Below are positions 2,872 through 5,515 of a stretch of DNA of 5,515 bases, in pieces. The first letter of the stretch is position 1, and every line of letters starts with the position of its first letter. The stretch lies in the NCBI GenBank assembly GCA_031262845.1, contig JAISGZ010000218.1, positions 1 through 5,515 on the forward strand, written 5' to 3'. Source of the stretch: Propionibacteriaceae bacterium (lineage in GTDB: Bacteria; Actinomycetota; Actinomycetes; Propionibacteriales; Propionibacteriaceae). The position numbers and the translations under genes are program-made. The notes beneath the pieces were generated by a model. That model searched no databases. It was not told where the DNA came from and was given only the letters and a program-made list of their open reading frames with translations.

Positions 2872-5515
2872 TTACCAGCCGGCGTTCGGGTTGAAGGCGC
2901 AGAAGGTGTCGAGCGTTTGCGGTTGCCAGATATTGCTGGGGTCACCGGCCGCCGGCTGAGCCCGCACCTCCAGCCCTTGATCGACCAGGTTCCGCATCAG
3001 ATCGGCGCTGGTCCGGGTGGCGGAAAAACCTTGCTGGCCACTGACGAACTGCATGCCGACGACGGCCCCATCGTGAGTTTGGAAAACCAGGCTGGCCAGG
3101 TCATCGACCAGCCAGTCGGGTACGTCGCTGCGGAAACTTTCCGGGGCCCAGTTGAGGTCCGCGAAGGGCCGCGCTAGTCGGGTCGGGCGGGCTTGGTCGA
3201 CCAGATCGTAAATTACACAGCGAACTCGGGCGGTCTGGCGAGCATCGTCGTTAGCACCGCTGGTCAGGTAATTGAGCACTTCCGAGCCAGTCGCCAATTC
3301 GGTGTCGGCGCCGGCCGGGATGAGGCCTTGGGCGCTGTCGAGATCCTGATTGACGTTGACCGTGATACCGCCGAGACCATCGACCAGGTCGGACAGGGCC
3401 GCCAGATCAAGCGCTAGGTAGTAGTCGATCGTCAGGCCCAGCATGTAACCCACGGCCAGTTTCATGCCGTCGGCGCCGAGATTGTCACTGTGGTAGCGCG
3501 ATAGATCGACCGAGCGAGACAGATTGGAGTACATCGCCCCCAGTTGGTAGGCCGGGTTGGACGGGTTGGCGCCGTCTGACCAGCCACGCGGGAAATCTGT
3601 CCGCAGTGGTGAATCCTCGGGGAACTGAGCCGAGGCCAAACTGCTGGGAACCGAGATCAACAAGGTGTTACCAGTGGCCGTATCGACACTGGCGACCATG
3701 ATGGCTTGGGCGATCGGGTCACCTTCGGCCGTCGAATCCAAGCCCAGCAGGAGAACGTTGATCTGGGGGATATCGCGCCAGGGGTCGACCAGCGGCAAAG
3801 AATCGCCGATCGCAGCCGGCGCTATGGTCTCGGCCCGGCCATCGGGGAAGGCCGTTTCAACGGCGCCGGCTTGGGACCAACTGAAGCTGCCGAAACCCAC
3901 CAGACCGATGGCCAGGAGAACGGTCAAGCCGCTCGGTAAGGCCCAACCAGCGCTGCCGGCACCCGCTGGACGCAGACGCCGATAGGTCGAGAAGGCCACC
4001 AGGGCGCAGATCACGACGATGACCGCGGCGACGGCGCTGACCACCCGTAAAGCCGTCGGACTGAAATAGAAATTGACGAGGTGGGCCGGGCTCAACACCG
4101 TCCACAAGAGCCCGACCAAGCCCAGGGCCATGAGCCCGATCAGAGCCACGCCACCGGAGCGGCGCTGAGTCTTCCACAGCCCCAGTCCCGGCACGATGGC
4201 GCTGACAACAGTCCAGATCAGGGCTTGGCGGTGACGGTGGTCGGTCGGAGCGGGGGTTTCGACGGGGCCAATGATCAGACGTTGCGACTGACCGCTGTCG
4301 ACGCTGGTCGCGTCCGTGTCGTCCGGTTCTGTGTCGTCGGGTTCCGTGTCGTCCGGTTCGCTGGTGGCGTCAGCCGTGTCAGCGGTCTGAGCTGGGACGC
4401 TGGTCTTCGTCGGCTCGGCCGTGTCGCTGCTGCCAGCGGTGTCGATGGCTACAGCGTGGGCCGGTTTGCGGTCGCCGGTCGCTGCCAGACCAGTGAAATC
4501 AGCCGCCTCGAACTCGCTCGCCGAAACCCTGGTGGGAGAAGCAGCCGAGGTACTCACGACCTCGTCGAGCCCAGTTTCGTCAACCTCCGGTTCAGCTGGC
4601 GTGGTCAGTTGAGAGGGAGTCTGTGGGCTACTGCTGTCGGCGGTGGCAGCGTCGTCCAGACCGAATTCAAGGGTGATGGGCTCGTCGACATCCGTGTCAC
4701 TGCCGTCAGCGGTGTCGGTGATCCACCAACTATCCGTCTCGTCGGCCAACCAGTCGCCGTCCTCGGCTTCAGTTGTCGGCTCGGCTGGGCTGGCGGTAGG
4801 AGCAAGTTCCTCGTCAGTCGTATCGACAGTGGTGTCGGCTTCGTCTGGTTCGTCCTCCGCGATGTCGTCCAGACCGAACTCAAGGGTGATGGGTTCGTCG
4901 AGATCAGTGTCGAGGGCGGTGGGAAGGTCTTGCCCGTCGTCGAGGGCGGTGAGAGGGGCCTGAGCTGGTTCCAGACTCAACCAATCACTCTCGTCCGTGG
5001 TGACCTCAGCCGGTGAGGCCGCGAGGCCATCGTCAGCCGTTAGCCAGGCGGGCAGGGGGGTATCGGGTGTTTCCGCTGATTCGGGGAGGTCAGGCGTAGT
5101 CAGCGAGGCTGGACTGGTGCTTTCGGCTGGATCCGCCGCGACGGAACTGAAGTCGGCTGTTAAATCGGTTGCCGGTTCAGTTTCCGGGGCCACGTCAGGT
5201 TGATCGGCCAGTTCACCTTCGTCAACCGGTTCAGCTCCGTCGGCCGGTTCAGTTTCGTCAACCAAGTCGGGTTCGGAAGCTAGTCCTGGCTCGGCATTGA
5301 TTGCCGAAATGTCGCCGAAATCATCATCGGCGCTGACTGCTGAAGTGTCGCCGAGGTCATCATCGGCGCTGACGGATTGACTTGAGTCGCCCTCCTCATC
5401 GTCAGCATCAGCGCTGACGGTAGAGGATTCGGGTGTCGATCCAGCGGCCAGTTCGGGGTGGTCGAGGCCGATTCGGCCCTTGGCGACCAGCCGGTCGAGG
5501 CGTTGCTGGCGCTTG
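2872..5515 (-). CDS. LytR-CpsA-Psr (LCP) family membrane protein with long acidic N-terminal region; N-terminus outside window
   Basis: The window shows 880 residues with no stop up to the right edge, so the gene continues beyond it; the TTG at 5265 is just an internal codon. LCP enzymes transfer lipid-linked glycopolymers onto peptidoglycan outside the membrane. Order, counted from the edge: a basic start (KRQQRLDRLVAKGR); an acidic Ser/Thr/Pro-rich region to about 425 with internal repeats and Trp-containing motifs; a hydrophobic segment with VPGLG (about 430-447); membrane helices about 454-474, 488-509 and 528-547; the LCP domain about 584-773 (INVLLLGLD, MVASVDTATGNTLLISVP, IDYYLALDL, DLVDGLGGITVNV, RVRCVIYDLV); and a C-terminal region with a late Cys (FCAFN). 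Basic loops KTQRR and TYRRLR suggest that the first segment is re-entrant and three helices cross, putting the LCP domain outside and the acidic region in the cytoplasm. Catalytic motifs are degenerate: IAQA replaces R-T/S-D-T, VPSS replaces PRD/PRN, and YLTSG replaces the YxRSR signature. It may therefore not be an active ligase. Confidence 0.93.
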   Translation of the reverse strand, partial: KRQQRLDRLVAKGRIGLDHPELAAGSTPESSTVSADADDEEGDSSQSVSADDDLGDTSAVSADDDFGDISAINAEPGLASEPDLVDETEPADGAEPVDEGELADQPDVAPETEPATDLTADFSSVAADPAESTSPASLTTPDLPESAETPDTPLPAWLTADDGLAASPAEVTTDESDWLSLEPAQAPLTALDDGQDLPTALDTDLDEPITLEFGLDDIAEDEPDEADTTVDTTDEELAPTASPAEPTTEAEDGDWLADETDSWWITDTADGSDTDVDEPITLEFGLDDAATADSSSPQTPSQLTTPAEPEVDETGLDEVVSTSAASPTRVSASEFEAADFTGLAATGDRKPAHAVAIDTAGSSDTAEPTKTSVPAQTADTADATSEPDDTEPDDTEPDDTDATSVDSGQSQRLIIGPVETPAPTDHRHRQALIWTVVSAIVPGLGLWKTQRRSGGVALIGLMALGLVGLLWTVLSPAHLVNFYFSPTALRVVSAVAAVIVVICALVAFSTYRRLRPAGAGSAGWALPSGLTVLLAIGLVGFGSFSWSQAGAVETAFPDGRAETIAPAAIGDSLPLVDPWRDIPQINVLLLGLDSTAEGDPIAQAIMVASVDTATGNTLLISVPSSLASAQFPEDSPLRTDFPRGWSDGANPSNPAYQLGAMYSNLSRSVDLSRYHSDNLGADGMKLAVGYMLGLTIDYYLALDLAALSDLVDGLGGITVNVNQDLDSAQGLIPAGADTELATGSEVLNYLTSGANDDARQTARVRCVIYDLVDQARPTRLARPFADLNWAPESFRSDVPDWLVDDLASLVFQTHDGAVVGMQFVSGQQGFSATRTSADLMRNLVDQGLEVRAQPAAGDPSNIWQPQTLDTFCAFNPNAGW
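4315..4359 (-). repeat. Three tandem 15-bp units encoding EPDDT
   Basis: Three in-frame 15-bp copies inside the LCP gene differ by only a few bases and encode EPDDT-EPDDT-EPDDT, just ahead of the first membrane segment. A near-identical tandem array like this can change copy number by replication slippage without breaking the frame. Confidence 0.85.
4651..4698 (-). repeat. 48-bp repeat copy A encoding DTDVDEPITLEFGLDD
   Basis: This is one of two copies of a 16-codon module in the acidic region of the LCP protein (residues about 273-288 from the window edge). It matches copy B (4864-4911) at 44 of 48 bases and 15 of 16 residues. Confidence 0.9.
4864..4911 (-). repeat. 48-bp repeat copy B encoding DTDLDEPITLEFGLDD
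   Basis: This is the second copy of the module (residues about 202-217 from the window edge), lying 213 bp, or 71 codons, from copy A. A Trp-containing acidic motif stands near each copy: DWLSLEP before copy B, and DWLADET plus SWWITD before copy A. The duplicated unit may therefore be longer than the strictly conserved 16 residues. Confidence 0.9.
5302..5418 (-). repeat. Tandem acidic repeat around VSADDDxGDxSA (three copies)
   Basis: Two 36-bp units (5338-5373 and 5302-5337) encode VSADDDLGDTSA and VSADDDFGDISA. A diverged 45-bp unit (5374-5418) encoding VSADADDEEGD plus four residues precedes them. All are in frame in the N-terminal part of the LCP protein, which supports the frame being coding beyond 5265. 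Confidence 0.85.

Noticed and set aside
4081..5016. 311-codon open frame on the + strand
   Set aside because: It lies entirely antisense to the acidic region of the LCP gene. The peptide is rich in Gly, Arg and Val with no domain, and it arises from complementing Asp/Glu/Thr codons.
5263..5265. TTG as the start of the LCP protein
   Set aside because: The frame continues without a stop to the window edge and encodes repeats and a basic segment typical of the same protein. There is no ribosome-binding site before the TTG.
1..5515. CRISPR array, insertion sequence or transposase
   Set aside because: The only direct repeats are in-frame coding repeats in the LCP gene. There are no spaced palindromic repeats and no transposase-like proteins.

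Overview
The window reads as ordinary chromosome from a high-G+C Gram-positive bacterium (Actinomycetota). The evidence is G+C-rich codons throughout, an LPXTG cell-wall sorting signal, and a LytR-CpsA-Psr (LCP) protein with the multi-membrane-segment, PGLG-containing architecture typical of actinobacterial members. A propionibacterium-like or related host is possible, but nothing here fixes the family.

Layout, left to right. Positions 1-62 hold the 3' part of a tRNA-Ser gene (anticodon TGA, encoded CCA) on the + strand. Positions 63-146 hold two hairpins that separate the tRNA from the convergent amidase gene. Positions 147-2042 (-) encode a secreted amidase-signature enzyme ending in an LPDTG sortase signal. 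It starts at TTG behind a perfect AGGAGG. Positions 2043-2330 are non-coding or weakly coding. They carry a possible folded leader directly ahead of that Shine-Dalgarno, an 8-bp inverted repeat resembling an operator, and an open frame that could be a lost C-terminal extension of the next gene. Positions 2331-2798 (-) encode a small membrane protein with two membrane segments and a PH-like cytoplasmic domain. Positions 2872 to the right edge (-) encode a very large LCP-family protein whose N-terminus lies outside the window. Its reading frame stays open to base 5515, so a start near 5265 would be artificial.

All three protein genes run leftward and all point to the cell envelope: polymer attachment to the wall (LCP), an uncharacterised membrane/PH protein, and a wall-anchored amidase. 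The 73-bp and 288-bp gaps mean a single operon is possible but not shown.

The most unusual item is the LCP protein. It keeps the fold landmarks of the domain but has lost nearly all the arginine/aspartate motifs that define the catalytic pocket. In front of its membrane segments it carries an acidic Ser/Thr-rich region of more than 400 residues with three separate internal repeat families. It looks like a non-catalytic or repurposed LCP protein with a large intracellular interaction arm. The candidate structured leader in front of the sortase-anchored amidase is the second item worth testing.
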